The translations under genes and the position numbers were made by a program. DNA of 64,000 bases from Dehalococcoidia bacterium (GTDB taxonomy: Bacteria > Chloroflexota > Dehalococcoidia > Tepidiformales > Tepidiformaceae). Shown here one piece after another: positions 33,198-41,582 of this stretch; the stretch's first letter is position 1; each line of letters starts with the position of its first letter. The stretch is from assembly GCA_022824925.1 (NCBI GenBank), contig JAJDYW010000041.1, forward strand, positions 62,001-126,000, given 5' to 3'. The notes under the pieces are model-generated. The model was not told where the DNA came from, did not search any database, and was given only the letters and a program-made list of their open reading frames with translations.

Positions 33198-33266
33198 GAG
33201 GCGGCTTTGTGACCGAACGGGCCGCGAGCGCCCGAGACCAGAACCAGCAGGGCAGAGGAGCATCCA

Positions 33267-34196
33267 ATGGCGGATCGATTGAAGGATCGCGTGGCGATCG
33301 TGACGGGCGCGGGGCGCGGCATCGGCGCCTCCATCGCGAAGCTGATGGCGTCCGAGGGCGCGGCCGTGGTCGTGAACGACCTCGGCGGCAGCGTCGACGG
33401 CGAGGGGGCGGACGATGCGCCCGCACGCGAGGTCGTGCGCGAAATCGAGGCGGCGGGCGGCACCGCCGTCGCCAACTTCGACGACGTTTCCGACTACGAC
33501 GCCTCGGAGCAGATCATCCGCACGGCGTTGAACGAGTACGGAACGCTCGACATCCTCTGCAACGTGGCCGGCATCCTGCGCGACCGCATGATCTTCAACA
33601 TGACCGAGGCGGAGTGGGACGCGGTCATCGCCGTGCACCTGAAGGGCACGTTCAACACCTCCAAGTACGCCTCCATCTACTGGCGCCAGGAGCGCAAGGG
33701 CGACTACCGCCTGATCAACTTCACGTCGGTCTCGGGGCTCTCGGGGTCGCCGGGACAGCCGAACTACGCAGCGGCGAAGCTCGGCATCGTGGGGCTGACG
33801 TACTCGTGCGCGAACGCCCTCGGGCGCTACGGCGTGACCTCGAACGCGATCAGCCCGGGCGCGGCTACGCGCATGGGCGACACGATTCCGCCGGATCGCC
33901 GGCGCCAGCTCGACGCGGCCCAGCAGCGCGCCGCCGAAGACCGCGCGCGGGAGATGTCGGCGGACAACGTGGCGCCGCCGGTGGTGTACCTGTCGAGCAC
34001 GGAGTCGGGCTGGATCAACGGGCAGGTCATCGGGGCCTCGGGCTACCAGGTGTCGCTCTTCAACACGCCCGAGATGATCCGCCAGATCCAGGGCAAGGAG
34101 CCGTGGACGGTGGACGACATGTTCCAGCGCATGCCCGCGGTCTTCCGGCCGGCCATCGAGGGCCGGAACTTCTACCAGCGCGCCCAGGAGAGCTAG
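33267..34196 (+). CDS. SDR-family dehydrogenase, MFE-2-like
   Basis: 309 residues. Classical SDR with VTGAGRGIGASIAKLMASEG, VVNDLGGSVDGEG, the NVAG motif, the Ser in FTSVSGLSG and Y-x3-K in YAAAK. The VNDLGGSVDGEG strand-loop resembles the dehydrogenase part of peroxisomal multifunctional enzyme 2, so a 3-hydroxyacyl-CoA dehydrogenase role is likely. The C-terminal extension after 250 is longer than in simple SDRs and lacks hydratase or SCP2 domains. GAGGAG precedes the ATG. The HAD gene follows 9 bp later. Confidence 0.9.
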   Translation: MADRLKDRVAIVTGAGRGIGASIAKLMASEGAAVVVNDLGGSVDGEGADDAPAREVVREIEAAGGTAVANFDDVSDYDASEQIIRTALNEYGTLDILCNVAGILRDRMIFNMTEAEWDAVIAVHLKGTFNTSKYASIYWRQERKGDYRLINFTSVSGLSGSPGQPNYAAAKLGIVGLTYSCANALGRYGVTSNAISPGAATRMGDTIPPDRRRQLDAAQQRAAEDRAREMSADNVAPPVVYLSSTESGWINGQVIGASGYQVSLFNTPEMIRQIQGKEPWTVDDMFQRMPAVFRPAIEGRNFYQRAQES

Positions 34197-34205
34197 CGGG
34201 ACCGG

Positions 34206-34832
34206 ATGGCCGGCGATCGGGCGGTCCTGTTCGACTTCGGTGGCGTCCTGATCCGGCAGGACTGGGACCAGTACGACGCTTTCTGCGAGGGGAACGGCTT
34301 GCCCGCGCGGGCTTTGCGGCGGGCGCTCTACGGCACGGACGAATGGCGGGCGCTGCAGACGGGCGTGATCGACGACCGCGCGGTCTGGCGGGCGGCGGCG
34401 ATCGCGTCGCTGGCGGAGCACTGCGGCGACCGCGCCGAAGGGCTCTTCGAGGAGTGGTACGCGCGACCGGTCCGCCTGCACGACGCGAACATCGAGCTGG
34501 CGAACGCGCTGGCGGCGGCGGGTGTGCGGGTCGGGCTGCTCAGCAACGCCGCGCCGGACCTGGACACGCGGATGACCCAACAGTACGGGGTCAACGTGAA
34601 CTGGACGGACCGGGTGATCTCGGGGCTGGTGGGGCTGGCGAAGCCGGACCCGGCCATCTACCACCTCGCGGCTGAGCGCATCGGGCTGCCGGAGACGGCC
34701 TGCTTCTTCATCGACGACCTCGCGGAGAACATCGAGGCCGCGCGGGGCGTGGGGATGGCGGGTCACCACTTCCAGGGGGACTACGCGGCCCTGCACGCGG
34801 ACCTGCGGTCGGCGGGGTACGAGTGGGCGTAG
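34206..34832 (+). CDS. HAD-superfamily hydrolase, haloacid dehalogenase/epoxide-hydrolase N-domain type
   Basis: 208 residues. Motif I is AVLFDFGGVLI: the nucleophile Asp is present but the second Asp of DxD is Gly, as in the haloacid dehalogenase and HAD-IA subgroup. Motif II VGLLSNAAPD, motif III KPDPAIYH and motif IV FFIDDLAENIEAARG are intact. An alpha-helical cap lies between I and II. Substrate unknown: dehalogenase or phosphatase. Follows the SDR gene closely. Two further HAD genes occur, at 47763-48434 and here. Confidence 0.83.
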   Translation: MAGDRAVLFDFGGVLIRQDWDQYDAFCEGNGLPARALRRALYGTDEWRALQTGVIDDRAVWRAAAIASLAEHCGDRAEGLFEEWYARPVRLHDANIELANALAAAGVRVGLLSNAAPDLDTRMTQQYGVNVNWTDRVISGLVGLAKPDPAIYHLAAERIGLPETACFFIDDLAENIEAARGVGMAGHHFQGDYAALHADLRSAGYEWA

Positions 34833-34842
34833 GCGCGGGTTT

Positions 34843-36261
34843 CTAGCCGAAGCGGATGCTGTCCTCGACGTGGCGTGTGGGGGGCTGGGGGCGCTCGCGC
34901 GCCATCAGGATGACGAGGAGGAGGGGTCCGAAGCGGCCGACGAGCATGGCGGCGATGAGGAGGCCACGTTCCCAGGCCCCCGCCTCGAGCGTCTGGCCGG
35001 TGGACCAGCCCGAGAGGCTGATGGCGGAGACGCCTTCGAACAGCGCGTCGAGGGGCGTCGCGCGGGAGGCGGCGATGACTCCGGCACAGAGGAACGTCAC
35101 GAGCCCACCGTAGAGAAACGTGATGGCAAGGGACTGGCGGAAGGCCGAGGCGGGCAGCTCGCGGCCGAAGAGGGAGAGCCGTTCTCGCCCGGCGAGGGCG
35201 CCGAGCAGGCCGATCGAGAGGACGGCGACCGTCCCGAGCTTGAGGCCGCCACTCACGGAGCCGGCAGCGCCCCCGATAAGCATGAGGCCGGTGGCGAAGA
35301 CCTTGCTCTCCTCGCGGAAGGCGGCGGCATCGAGCGTGGTGAAGCCGGTCGTGCGCGCGGACGACTCGAAGAGGGCGAGCAAGGGGCGCCGCCAGCCGGG
35401 CTCGGCCCCAAGCGTGGCGGGATTCGTCCACTCACCGAGGAGGAGCACGCCCGCGCCCGCGACGAGCACGGTCGCCATCGCCAGCAGGATGAGGCGCGCA
35501 TCAAGGGGGAGGCGGCGGACGGAGCGGCGGGAAACGTAGAACGCGAGGGGGAGGGGTCCGATGGCGCCGAGCATGGCGAGCGCGCCGGTGACGGCGAGCA
35601 CGGGGATGTCGTCGCCGAAGGTGGCGTAGCCGCCCTCGGCGAGGGAGAAGCCGGTGTTGTTGAAGGCGCTGACCGCGTGGAACGGCCCCCACCAGAAGGC
35701 GCGCTCGGCGGGGACGTCGGCGGCGAGCATGACGAGGAACAGGGCGAGAGCGCCGATCGCCTGCACGGCGAAGGCGACGGCGAGCACGGTACGGACGACG
35801 CCCCACACCTCGCCGATCCCGGGGACACCCCGGAAGAGGCGCCGCATGCCGGAATCGCTCATGCCCATGCGGCGCCCGAGCAGCCAGAGGAGGACCGTCG
35901 CCCCAACCAGGTAGAGGAGCCCGCCGAGTACCGTGAGGGCCGCAAGCACGCCCTCGCCGAGGAGGGCCCAGTGCTCCTGGACGGGCACGGTCACGAGGCC
36001 GGTGAGGGTGACGGCGGAGACGGTCGTGAAGAAGGCATCGGCGGCGGTGGCGCCGGCGGTGGAGGCTGCGGGGGCGAGCAGGGCGAGCGTCCCGGCGGCG
36101 AGGAGCACCGCGTAGGCGGCGACCAGCAGCAGGGCGCCGCTGCGGGGCCAGCGCGTCCAGGGGAGGACGCGGTGGAGGGAGGGCGCAGGGTTGCGGGCGC
36201 GATCGGGAGCCGCGACTCCGGCGGGGGGGCCATCCCCAGCGGGCTGTCGAGCGGTTACCAT
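34843..36261 (-). CDS. TrkH/KtrB-type potassium transporter membrane subunit
   Basis: 472 residues with four repeated M1-pore-M2 units of the Trk/Ktr/HKT family. The filter loops can be seen as VSAVTLTGLVT, VSAFNNTGFSL, SARTTGFTTLD and VSAISLSGWST, each with the filter Gly. It mediates K+ (and perhaps Na+) uptake in the membrane and normally works with a TrkA/KtrA RCK subunit; none is in the window. The N-terminal 40 residues are Pro/Ala-rich. The start ATG lies 7 nt after CAGACT with no ribosome site, so leaderless. Divergent from the NHL gene. Confidence 0.9.
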   Translation of the reverse strand: MVTARQPAGDGPPAGVAAPDRARNPAPSLHRVLPWTRWPRSGALLLVAAYAVLLAAGTLALLAPAASTAGATAADAFFTTVSAVTLTGLVTVPVQEHWALLGEGVLAALTVLGGLLYLVGATVLLWLLGRRMGMSDSGMRRLFRGVPGIGEVWGVVRTVLAVAFAVQAIGALALFLVMLAADVPAERAFWWGPFHAVSAFNNTGFSLAEGGYATFGDDIPVLAVTGALAMLGAIGPLPLAFYVSRRSVRRLPLDARLILLAMATVLVAGAGVLLLGEWTNPATLGAEPGWRRPLLALFESSARTTGFTTLDAAAFREESKVFATGLMLIGGAAGSVSGGLKLGTVAVLSIGLLGALAGRERLSLFGRELPASAFRQSLAITFLYGGLVTFLCAGVIAASRATPLDALFEGVSAISLSGWSTGQTLEAGAWERGLLIAAMLVGRFGPLLLVILMARERPQPPTRHVEDSIRFG

Positions 36262-36268
36262 CGCCCGC

Positions 36269-36274
36269 AGTCTG
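36269..36274 (-). promoter_or_regulatory. -10 box of the TrkH-like gene (leaderless)
   Basis: CAGACT on the minus strand, ending 7 nt before the ATG at 36261; no ribosome site between. Confidence 0.4.
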
Positions 36275-36329
36275 AGATCGGTCCGCGGGTGGGGTCAATC
36301 CACCGTGGCCAGGTCGGGGGAGGCGAACG

Positions 36330-37271
36330 ATGTCGGTGATCCTGGGAGACGGCGATTTCCGTTACGAGGTGGTGGAGGGCTGGGAACAGCTGCCGGAGGG
36401 GGTCACGCTGCGAGAGACCCCCGGCGTGGCGGTCAACGCGCAGGACGAGGTGTTCCTGCTGACGCGGAACACGGACTACCCGGTGATGGTGTTCGACCGG
36501 CAGGGGAGCTTCCTGCGCAGCTTCGGGCGGGGGACGTTCGACGCGCGCACGCACGGGATGTTCATCGGGGCGGACGAGGCGGTGTGGTGCGTCGACGACG
36601 GGACACATTCGATCACGAAGTGGTCGCAGGACGGGGAACTGCTGATGACGCTGGGCGGCGACCCTGCGCCGATCTGGAGCGGGGCGCCGTTCAACCGGCC
36701 GACGCACGCGGCCGTCTCGCCCGTGAGCGGCGACCTCTACATCACGGACGGCTACGGAAACTCGAACGTGCATCGCTACACGGCCGACGGCGAGCATGTG
36801 CTCTCGTGGGGCGGCCCGGGCATCGACGCAGGCCAGTTCATCCGCCCCCACAACGTGGCGATCGACGAAGAGGAGCGGGTCTACGTGGCGGATCGGGAGG
36901 CCCACCGGGTGCAGGTGTTCGACTCCGAGGGGAACTTCCTCGAGATGTGGAACAACATCCACCGCCCGGACGGGATGGTGATCGGCCCCGATGGGAACGT
37001 GTACATCGGGGAGCTGAACGGGATGGGCGGCATGGAGGGGTGCCCGGGGCTGGGGCACCGCGTGAGCATCCTGAGCCGGGGCGGCGACCTGCTGGCGCGC
37101 TTCGGGGACGAGGAGGAGGGGGAGGGGCCCGGCCAGTTCATCGCCCCGCACGGGGTGGCGGTGGACTCGCACGGCGACATCTACGTGGGGGAGGTGTCGT
37201 TCAGCATCGTGGGTCGCACGCTCGATCCGCCGCGGGAGCTGAAGAGCTTCACGAAGCTGCGGAGGGTGTAG
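36330..37271 (+). CDS. NHL-repeat beta-propeller protein
   Basis: 313 residues with about six NHL repeats: GVAVNAQDEVFLLTR, GMFIGADEAVWCVDD, HAAVSPVSGDLYITDGYGN, NVAIDEEERVYVADREAHR, GMVIGPDGNVYIGE and GVAVDSHGDIYVGE. The sequence resembles peptidyl-alpha-hydroxyglycine alpha-amidating lyase-like bacterial propellers. There is no signal peptide, so it is cytoplasmic, or the start is missed. Function unknown: a lactonase or lyase is possible. The ATG has GGGGGAGG upstream. A stand-alone gene, with a PIN toxin gene converging on it. Confidence 0.85.
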   Translation: MSVILGDGDFRYEVVEGWEQLPEGVTLRETPGVAVNAQDEVFLLTRNTDYPVMVFDRQGSFLRSFGRGTFDARTHGMFIGADEAVWCVDDGTHSITKWSQDGELLMTLGGDPAPIWSGAPFNRPTHAAVSPVSGDLYITDGYGNSNVHRYTADGEHVLSWGGPGIDAGQFIRPHNVAIDEEERVYVADREAHRVQVFDSEGNFLEMWNNIHRPDGMVIGPDGNVYIGELNGMGGMEGCPGLGHRVSILSRGGDLLARFGDEEEGEGPGQFIAPHGVAVDSHGDIYVGEVSFSIVGRTLDPPRELKSFTKLRRV

Positions 37272-37280
37272 GAGCTGAAG

Positions 37281-37742
37281 CTAGAGGGCTCGAACGTGCT
37301 CGAAGTTCACAGCGGTTTCGCGGCCGCTTCCCAGAGCCTCCTGGTAGAGGCCTCCATCTATCGTGAGGAGCGGAGTCTCCTCGGAGACCGCCTCCAGCAA
37401 GGCCGCGTCCGTGAGCCCATGTCGCAAGAACGCCGCACCAGCTGCCGCATCTCTGCTGACCACAACCACCTCCTCGCTTCGGTCGATCAAGGCCCGCAGC
37501 TGTTCCAGAAGCCGTGAGCGCTCTGGTTCCGCGTGCTGGGCGAGCAAGTTGGACGCCTCGGTGAGCGTGTTCGGAGTTACCAACAGTTGGTTGACGCGAG
37601 CGAGCAGGTCGACTAGCCGGTGATAGTCCTCGACGGAGTAGTCACGGAGGCGCCGGTGCCTGGCAACGAGTCGCCGTGCCGAGCGCCCGGCAACCAGCAG
37701 GACCAGCAGGTTGGCATCGACAAAGTAGCCCCGTGGGGGCAC
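37281..37742 (-). CDS. PIN-like domain protein, putative toxin
   Basis: 153 residues from a GTG that overlaps the previous gene's stop by one base (TAGTG). PIN-type acidic positions are present: Asp in YFVDANLLVLLVAG, Glu in TPNTLTEASNLLA, Asp in HGLTDAALLEA and Asp in LLTIDGGLYQEA. It is more remote from VapC than the protein at 6675. Paired with a small 93-residue partner just upstream, as for toxin-antitoxin genes. The DNA is visibly less G+C-rich than its surroundings, suggesting transfer. Confidence 0.75.
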   Translation of the reverse strand: MPPRGYFVDANLLVLLVAGRSARRLVARHRRLRDYSVEDYHRLVDLLARVNQLLVTPNTLTEASNLLAQHAEPERSRLLEQLRALIDRSEEVVVVSRDAAAGAAFLRHGLTDAALLEAVSEETPLLTIDGGLYQEALGSGRETAVNFEHVRAL

Positions 37743-38023
37743 TAGCGTTGAAGGGCTGGGAGTACGCGGTCCGTTACCGCCTTCACGCGGCCATCATCAC
37801 CAATGTGAACGACCTTGTAGGTGCGCTCCCGCTGCAAACCCAGCCGCTCCACCAGTTCTCCCGTGTCCTCGCCCCAGGGCCGGATGAAACCGATCGTGAT
37901 CTGCACGTCGTCCTCCAGGTCACTGAGAAGGACCTCTTCGAGCTGGATGTCGGTGATCCCTTCGTCGGCGAACAGATCGGCGACGTAGTCCCTCGCCGTT
38001 TGCACGGCCTCCTTCACGTCCAT
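37742..38023 (-). CDS. Small acidic partner of the PIN protein, putative antitoxin
   Basis: 93 residues from the ATG at 38023 with GGGGAG 6 nt upstream; a longer in-frame start lacks a ribosome site. The sequence begins MDVKEAVQTARDYVADLF and contains LEDDVQITIGFIRPWGED, and a final YKVVHIGDDGRVKAVTDR. It recalls uncharacterised bacterial proteins often next to PIN genes. No ribbon-helix-helix or other DNA-binding segment is obvious, so autoregulation cannot be claimed. An antitoxin role is inferred only from size, order and the one-base overlap. Confidence 0.6.
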   Translation of the reverse strand: MDVKEAVQTARDYVADLFADEGITDIQLEEVLLSDLEDDVQITIGFIRPWGEDTGELVERLGLQRERTYKVVHIGDDGRVKAVTDRVLPALQR

Positions 38024-38095
38024 GAGAACTCCCCGAGCGATCTCCCGTGCCGTCAGTCTAGCACCGTGCATCCCTGATGCCGTTCACCTGCAAGC

Positions 38096-38126
38096 TTGCT
38101 GCTAGTTCCTGAAAAATTAGCAGCAA
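38096..38126. repeat. 9-bp perfect inverted repeat between PIN operon and NIPSNAP gene
   Basis: TTGCTGCTA (38096-38104) and TAGCAGCAA (38118-38126), 13-nt loop, in an A+T-rich patch 73 nt before the start of the small partner gene. It could be an operator for the PIN pair or a terminator for the NIPSNAP gene upstream; a G+C palindrome GGCGGCCGCC sits next to it. Confidence 0.5.
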
Positions 38127-38142
38127 CGGGGGCGGCCGCCCC

Positions 38143-38463
38143 TTACTGGATGGCCGAGTGGGGGGTGGCGTTGAGGCGGCGGACGACGATGCCTTCGCGC
38201 TCCATCATCTCCGGAATCTTCGGGCCGATCTCGTTCGTCCACTCGTCGCTCTGGTAGACGGCCTCGTACTGGGCCTCGCGCTCCGCCTCGTCGCGGAAGC
38301 GGCGCACCCAGATGTAGACGGTCTCGTCTTCCTCGTCGGTGAAGCTGCCGAGGATGACCATGCCCTTCGACTGCTGGAAGGGGATGATGATGTCTTCCAT
38401 GAACTCGACCCAGGCCGCCTGCTGGCCCGGCTTGATGCGGTACTGACGCAGCTCGAAGAGCAT
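38143..38463 (-). CDS. NIPSNAP family protein
   Basis: 106 residues from the ATG at 38463 with GGAGG 7 nt upstream. NIPSNAP fold (dimeric alpha-beta barrel): MLFELRQYRIKPGQQAAWVE, GMVILGSFTDEEDETVYIW, VRRFRDEAEREAQYEAVYQ and the C-terminal strand. Members are small cytoplasmic proteins of unknown reaction, often next to catabolic genes. Here it stands alone between the PIN pair and nuoI, which it faces away from. Confidence 0.85.
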   Translation of the reverse strand: MLFELRQYRIKPGQQAAWVEFMEDIIIPFQQSKGMVILGSFTDEEDETVYIWVRRFRDEAEREAQYEAVYQSDEWTNEIGPKIPEMMEREGIVVRRLNATPHSAIQ

Positions 38464-38522
38464 GTCTCGCCTCCGTGGGGTGATTGACGGGCGGAGTGTA
38501 CCCGCTCGCGCGGGGTTCGTGA

Positions 38523-38551
38523 TTGTCATCACGAGGCGGGGGGGCTACGAT
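38523..38551 (+). promoter_or_regulatory. Promoter of nuoI-nuoG
   Basis: TTGTCA at 38523-38528, 17 nt, TACGAT at 38546-38551. The leader to the nuoI ATG is about 20 nt and carries CAGGAGG. Confidence 0.6.
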
Positions 38552-38576
38552 CGGCGCGCTTCTCCAGGAGGATCGG

Positions 38577-39050
38577 ATGGCCTACGGCACGGGCATCGCG
38601 CGCGGGATGGGGCTGACCCTGCGGCAGCTGTTCAAGCCCGTCACGACGCTGGAGTACCCGGAAGTCTCGAGGCCCGTCCCGGTCTACGCGCGCACGAACC
38701 TGCTCTGGTTCGAGGAGCGCTGCACGGGCTGCAGCACCTGCGCCCAGGCCTGCCCCGACGGCTGCATCCTGGTGGCGACCAGCCAGGACGCCGAGGGCCG
38801 CCGCAACATCGACCGCTACGAGATCGACTTCCGCATCTGCATGTACTGCGGGCTCTGCACGGAAGCGTGCCCCTACGAGGCCATCCAGCCGGGCGGCCCG
38901 CTCGACGACGCGGTCACGAACTTCGACGAGATGTACCGCGACAAGCACGCGCTCAGCCGGATGGCGCAGTCGTTCCTGAAGCGCAACGACAACACCTACC
39001 CGAACGGGATGAAGGCGCCCGACCCCGACGGCGACTTCCACCGGCTCTAG
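38577..39050 (+). CDS. nuoI: NADH-quinone oxidoreductase subunit I-like ferredoxin
   Basis: 157 residues from the ATG at 38577 with CAGGAGG 5 nt upstream. Two 4Fe-4S motifs, CTGCSTCAQACPDGC and CMYCGLCTEACP, in the NuoI spacing, preceded by the amphipathic MGLTLRQLFKPVTTLEYPE helix that in NuoI lies on the membrane arm. It carries electrons between the peripheral clusters and quinone. Only nuoG follows, 3 bp after; other nuo genes are not in the window, so this pair serves a complex encoded elsewhere or acts in a different oxidoreductase. Confidence 0.87.
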   Translation: MAYGTGIARGMGLTLRQLFKPVTTLEYPEVSRPVPVYARTNLLWFEERCTGCSTCAQACPDGCILVATSQDAEGRRNIDRYEIDFRICMYCGLCTEACPYEAIQPGGPLDDAVTNFDEMYRDKHALSRMAQSFLKRNDNTYPNGMKAPDPDGDFHRL

Positions 39051-39053
39051 ACG

Positions 39054-41501
39054 ATGGCGACGATCACGGCGAACGGCGGCACGATCGAGGCGCCCGAGGG
39101 GGCGCCCCTCGTCGAGGTCCTGAAGAACAACGGCATCTACATGTCGAACCTCTGCTACGTGGACGGCCTGAAGCCGTACGCAGGCTGCCGCACCTGCCTG
39201 GTCGATATCGAGGGTCCCCCGGGACTGCAGCTCGCCTGCACGAGCGTGGTGCAGGACGGGATGGTCGTCCGCACCGACACCGACGAGGTGGCCGAGGGAC
39301 GCCGCGCCGTGCTCTCGGTGCTCATCTCGAACCACAGCGAGCGCTGCCTGACCTGCCACCGGCGGGAGCACTGCCACCCGGGCGACATCTGCCTGCGCGA
39401 CGACGTGGTTACGCACCGCTGCCTGACCTGCTCGAAGAACTACCGCTGCGAGCTGCAGGCGACCTGCGAGATGGTCGGCATGTCGGGGTACGAGCCCTGG
39501 GTGGGTGAGGAGCGCACCTTCTACCAGGCGCCCCAGCCGCCGGCCGACCGGGCGAACCCGTACATGGAGTTCGACCCGCAGATGTGCATCATCTGCACCC
39601 GCTGCCAGCGGGTCTGCGAGGAGAAGCGCCACACGAGCGCGATCACGCTCGGGGGGCGCGGCTTCAACCTGCAGATCACATTCGGGGCGGGCGGCGCCAT
39701 CCACGACAGCAACTGCGACTTCAGCGGCGCCTGCATCGACGTCTGCCCGACGGCGGCGCTCATGGAGCACCCCAACAAGTGGGTGGCGAAGCCGGATACG
39801 TGGACGACGACGACCTGTGACTCGTGCGCGGTCGGGTGCAGCATCAGCCTCGGCTCGCGTGAAGGGCGCGGCGTCATCGTGCGGCCCGGACCCGGGAACG
39901 AATTCGCGGGCGACCAGATCTGCGTCCGCGGCCGCTACCACTACGACTCCCTGAAGCCGCGCGAGCGGCTCTCGCGGCACCTCGTGAAGCGCGGGGTAAT
40001 CCAGGCGCCGGCCTCGCTCCAGGATGCGGCCGCGGAGGCGGCGAGCGCCCTGCGCGAGGCCGCCGGCAAGGGTCGCGTGGGCGTACTCGTGGGCGGGACC
40101 GTCACGAACGAGGAGGCCTACCTGGCTCGCCTCATCGCCGGCGGCGCTTTCGGCGCCAGCGCGGACAGCGCCGTCGGGCCCGTGATGCGGGCCGCGAAGG
40201 AAGCCCTGGAGGCGCGGCTGGACACCTGGCGCATGGCCACTGAAATGACCCGCATCCCGAAGGCGAAGGCGGTCGTGGTGGTCGCGGACGACCTAGAAGA
40301 GAGCCACAACGTCCTTAGCGTCCGCATCAAGGACGCGGTCGCACACGAGAAGGCGACGCTGGTCGTCATCGGCGCGCTGCGGAGCGAGCTTGTCGACTTC
40401 GCGACGCACTGGATCCGTCCCGCCGCGGGTGAGGAAGGGCAGGCGGCTGCCGCCCTCGCGAGCGCCGTTGCCGGGCAGGGCGAGGCCAGCGGCGATATGG
40501 CCGCGGCCGCGGAAGCGCTGAGCGGCTCCGAGGGCGCCATCGTGGTCTGTGCGCCGAACCCGGTGTCGCCGGCGATCGCGGGGGCGATGGCGGGCGGGGC
40601 GGCGAACCTCGCGGTGGCGCTCCACGGCGAGGCGGCCTCGGACCACCTCGTGGTCGCGCCGCCGGACGTGAACACGCACGGCCTGCTCGACGTGGGCGTG
40701 GCCGTCGAAGGCAGCGACACCCCGCTCGAAGGCCTGGCCGGCCTCGTCGTCGTTCGGGACGACCCGACGATGCGCCTGCCGGGTGCGGCAGCCTCGCTCG
40801 AAGGGCTCGATGCGCTCGTCGTCATCGACAACGTCGCGCACGAGACGGCGAAGCGCGCCACAGCGGTTCTCGCCGAGGGTCGCGCGTACGCCTCGCGGGG
40901 CACGTACACGCAGGGCGACTTCCGCGTGCAGCGCCTGGAGCCGGCGATCGCGCCGGAAGGCGACGCCGTGACCTGCTTCGCGGCGCTCTCCGCACTGGCG
41001 GGCGCGCTCGGCGTCGACGTTCCCGCCGACCCGGAGACCGTGCTGGCGGCCATCGCGAACGAGACCCCCGCCTACCAGCCCGCCGCCGACCTGATCATCG
41101 GCGAGGGCGTGCGACTCGAGGTGGCACCGTCGGGGCAGGGCTCGATGGCACCCGTCGCGGACGCCGCGGCAAGCGGTGAGGGGCTGCGCGTCATCACCGG
41201 TCGCGACCAGTACACGGCCGTCGACGCGGCCGCGCTGCGGCATCCCGAGGCGGAGCAGCTACACCGCTACGACCACATCCAGGTAAGCGAAGAGGACGCG
41301 GAGCGGCTCGGCATCAGCGACGAGGACGAGATCGAGCTGACCGACGGCGAGCACACCCTGCGCGCCCCCGCGACCGTGACGGATCGGGTTCCCGAGGGCG
41401 CGGTTTACGTCTCCAGCCTGCTGCAGGGCGGCGCGGTCGTCGGTTTCTTCCGGAGCGCTACGGTCCCGGCGGTGCGCGCGGGCGTCCCGGTCCCCGCCTG
41501 A
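39054..41501 (+). CDS. nuoG: NADH-quinone oxidoreductase subunit G-like protein
   Basis: 815 residues. N-terminal 2Fe-2S ferredoxin (CYVDGLKPYAGCRTCLVD with the later ACTS Cys), the His/Cys cluster HSERCLTCHRREHC, a second HRCLTCSKNYRC, two 4Fe-4S motifs CIICTRCQRVC and CDFSGACIDVCP, then CDSCAVGCSISLG of the molybdopterin-fold domain. The C-terminus (LRVITGRDQYTAVDAAALRH) matches the molydopterin dinucleotide-binding fold, but the catalytic Cys/Sec is not obvious, as in NuoG. It passes electrons from NuoF-type flavin to NuoI. Directly follows nuoI. An alternative is a formate-dehydrogenase-like subunit. Confidence 0.86.
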   Translation: MATITANGGTIEAPEGAPLVEVLKNNGIYMSNLCYVDGLKPYAGCRTCLVDIEGPPGLQLACTSVVQDGMVVRTDTDEVAEGRRAVLSVLISNHSERCLTCHRREHCHPGDICLRDDVVTHRCLTCSKNYRCELQATCEMVGMSGYEPWVGEERTFYQAPQPPADRANPYMEFDPQMCIICTRCQRVCEEKRHTSAITLGGRGFNLQITFGAGGAIHDSNCDFSGACIDVCPTAALMEHPNKWVAKPDTWTTTTCDSCAVGCSISLGSREGRGVIVRPGPGNEFAGDQICVRGRYHYDSLKPRERLSRHLVKRGVIQAPASLQDAAAEAASALREAAGKGRVGVLVGGTVTNEEAYLARLIAGGAFGASADSAVGPVMRAAKEALEARLDTWRMATEMTRIPKAKAVVVVADDLEESHNVLSVRIKDAVAHEKATLVVIGALRSELVDFATHWIRPAAGEEGQAAAALASAVAGQGEASGDMAAAAEALSGSEGAIVVCAPNPVSPAIAGAMAGGAANLAVALHGEAASDHLVVAPPDVNTHGLLDVGVAVEGSDTPLEGLAGLVVVRDDPTMRLPGAAASLEGLDALVVIDNVAHETAKRATAVLAEGRAYASRGTYTQGDFRVQRLEPAIAPEGDAVTCFAALSALAGALGVDVPADPETVLAAIANETPAYQPAADLIIGEGVRLEVAPSGQGSMAPVADAAASGEGLRVITGRDQYTAVDAAALRHPEAEQLHRYDHIQVSEEDAERLGISDEDEIELTDGEHTLRAPATVTDRVPEGAVYVSSLLQGGAVVGFFRSATVPAVRAGVPVPA

Positions 41502-41582
41502 CCCCCTCCCCTTCCCACGGCGGCGTAGACAGGCCCGAGTGCGGGCGTGAGAATCGCGCGCACCGAACAGAGGAGCGAGAGC

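Larger units (their letters stand above)
33132..33198. repeat. Perfect 11-bp inverted repeat in a divergent promoter region
   Basis: CATTCTGCCAC at 33132-33142 and GTGGCAGAATG at 33188-33198. Each arm contains CAGAAT in the direction of the outward gene, at 33133-33138 (minus) and 33192-33197 (plus), so the repeat may be simply two mirrored -10 boxes or may mark a regulator site. Confidence 0.6.
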
